A DNA stretch of 64,000 bases from Pseudomonas nitroreducens NBRC 12694 (lineage in GTDB: Bacteria > Pseudomonadota > Gammaproteobacteria > Pseudomonadales > Pseudomonadaceae), in NCBI RefSeq assembly GCF_002091755.1, contig NZ_BDAI01000001.1, positions 806,001-870,000 on the forward strand. The letters are read 5' to 3'. Under the pieces are notes generated by a model. It saw only the letters and a program-made list of their open reading frames with translations. It made no database searches and was not told where the DNA came from. The position numbers and the translations under genes are program-made. Below are positions 63,470-64,000 of the stretch, one piece after another (within the stretch, counting starts at the first letter, position 1; every line of letters starts with the position of its first letter).

Positions 63470-64000
63470 TCAGTGCTTGCGCGGCGCGAGATAGGCCAGC
63501 CAGCGGCGCTCGGCCAGCTTGAACAGGCGCACCAGGGTGAAGGTCATGATCAGGTAGAAGATGCCGGCGGTAATGAACGCCTCGAACGGCAGGTAGTACT
63601 GCGAGTACACGGTGCGCGCGGCGCCGGTGATATCCACCAGGGTGACGATGGACGCCAGGCTGGTGGTCTGCAGCATCATGATCACTTCGTTGCTGTACTG
63701 CGGCAGCGCGCGGCGCAGCGCCGAGGGCAGCAGGATGCGGCGATACATCTTCAGGCGCGACATGCCCACGGCCTTGGCCGCTTCGATTTCGCCATGCGGC
63801 GTGGCGCGAATGCTGCCGGCGAGGATCTCGGCGGTGTAGGCGCTGGTGTTGATGGCGAACGCGGCGCAGGCGCAGAAGGTGGCGTTGGACAGCCACGGCC
63901 AGAGGAAGCTTTCGCGTACCACGGCGAACTGCGCCAGGCCGTAGTAGATAAGGAACAGCTGCACCAGCATCGGGGTGCCGCGGATCACGTAGGTGTAGAG
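63470..64000 (-). CDS. aotM: AotM, arginine/ornithine ABC transporter permease, 5' end cut by window edge
   Basis: The frame is open through the right edge (LYTYVIRGTPMLVQLFLIYYGLAQF), so the GTG at 63988 is internal and the true start lies outside. The 176 visible residues include the EAA-loop region ATPHGEIEAAKAVGMSRLKMYRRILLPSALRRALPQYSNEVI, typical of His/Glu/Gln/Arg permeases, and membrane helices at both sides. It is 10 bp before aotO. Confidence 0.93.
   Translation of the reverse strand, partial: LYTYVIRGTPMLVQLFLIYYGLAQFAVVRESFLWPWLSNATFCACAAFAINTSAYTAEILAGSIRATPHGEIEAAKAVGMSRLKMYRRILLPSALRRALPQYSNEVIMMLQTTSLASIVTLVDITGAARTVYSQYYLPFEAFITAGIFYLIMTFTLVRLFKLAERRWLAYLAPRKH

Overview
The window looks like chromosome from a Pseudomonas of the P. 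aeruginosa / P. nitroreducens / P. citronellolis type. It is GC-rich, and several blocks keep the gene order I know from P. aeruginosa PAO1: the polar flagellum cluster, alaS-lysC-rsmA with a tRNA cluster, and the arginine succinyltransferase (ast/aru) and aot-argR blocks. The blocks are joined differently from PAO1. No phage, insertion sequence or CRISPR array was seen. The assignment rests on protein recognition and gene order only, because no search was run.

1-31,985 is one large flagellar region, almost all on the minus strand. Read in the direction of transcription it is flgBCDE, flgFGHIJKL, a small methyltransferase, then (after a plus-strand pair) fliC-flaG-fliD-fliS-fliT, fleQ, fleSR, fliEFGHIJ, and the start of a porin-like gene cut by the window edge. 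The plus-strand pair (16,157-19,475) lies between the flgL-linked methyltransferase and fliC. It encodes a TPR-glycosyltransferase and a TPR-methyltransferase and is probably a flagellin glycosylation locus. Good sigma-54 boxes precede flgB, flgF, fliE and fleS, a weaker one precedes fliD, and sigma-28 boxes precede fliC and fliS, matching the FleQ/FleR/FliA hierarchy. Two palindromic repeat insertions interrupt the cluster: one between fliI and fliJ, and one beside a DUF559 endonuclease-like gene between fleR and fliE.

32,129-41,830 holds a LysR regulator and, divergently, the most interesting locus: wecB-nfrB-nfrA-DUF4434 with start/stop overlaps at every junction, followed 96 bp later by a membrane diguanylate cyclase. 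This resembles the E. coli phage-N4 receptor glycan pathway, in which NfrB is a c-di-GMP-controlled polysaccharide synthase fed by WecB. Here the sugar-nucleotide epimerase, synthase, exporter, a likely periplasmic glycosidase and a cyclase are all in one place.

41,834-47,042 contains tRNA-Arg(CCU), a GNAT acetyltransferase, an orphan phnN, the regulator amrZ, mgtE, a DUF4124 protein, two identical tRNA-Arg(ACG), tRNA-Ser(GCU) and csrA/rsmA. AmrZ, RsmA and FleQ are all known switches between motility and exopolysaccharide, and all three are encoded in this window.

47,229-64,000 (minus strand) is housekeeping and arginine metabolism: lysC, alaS, ltaE, then astE, a small His/Cys-tailed protein, astB, astD, aruG, aruF and aruC (arginine to glutamate plus succinate). 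These are followed by argR, aotP, aotO and the 3' part of aotM (arginine/ornithine uptake). Two close matches to the Pseudomonas ArgR half-site lie upstream of aruC.
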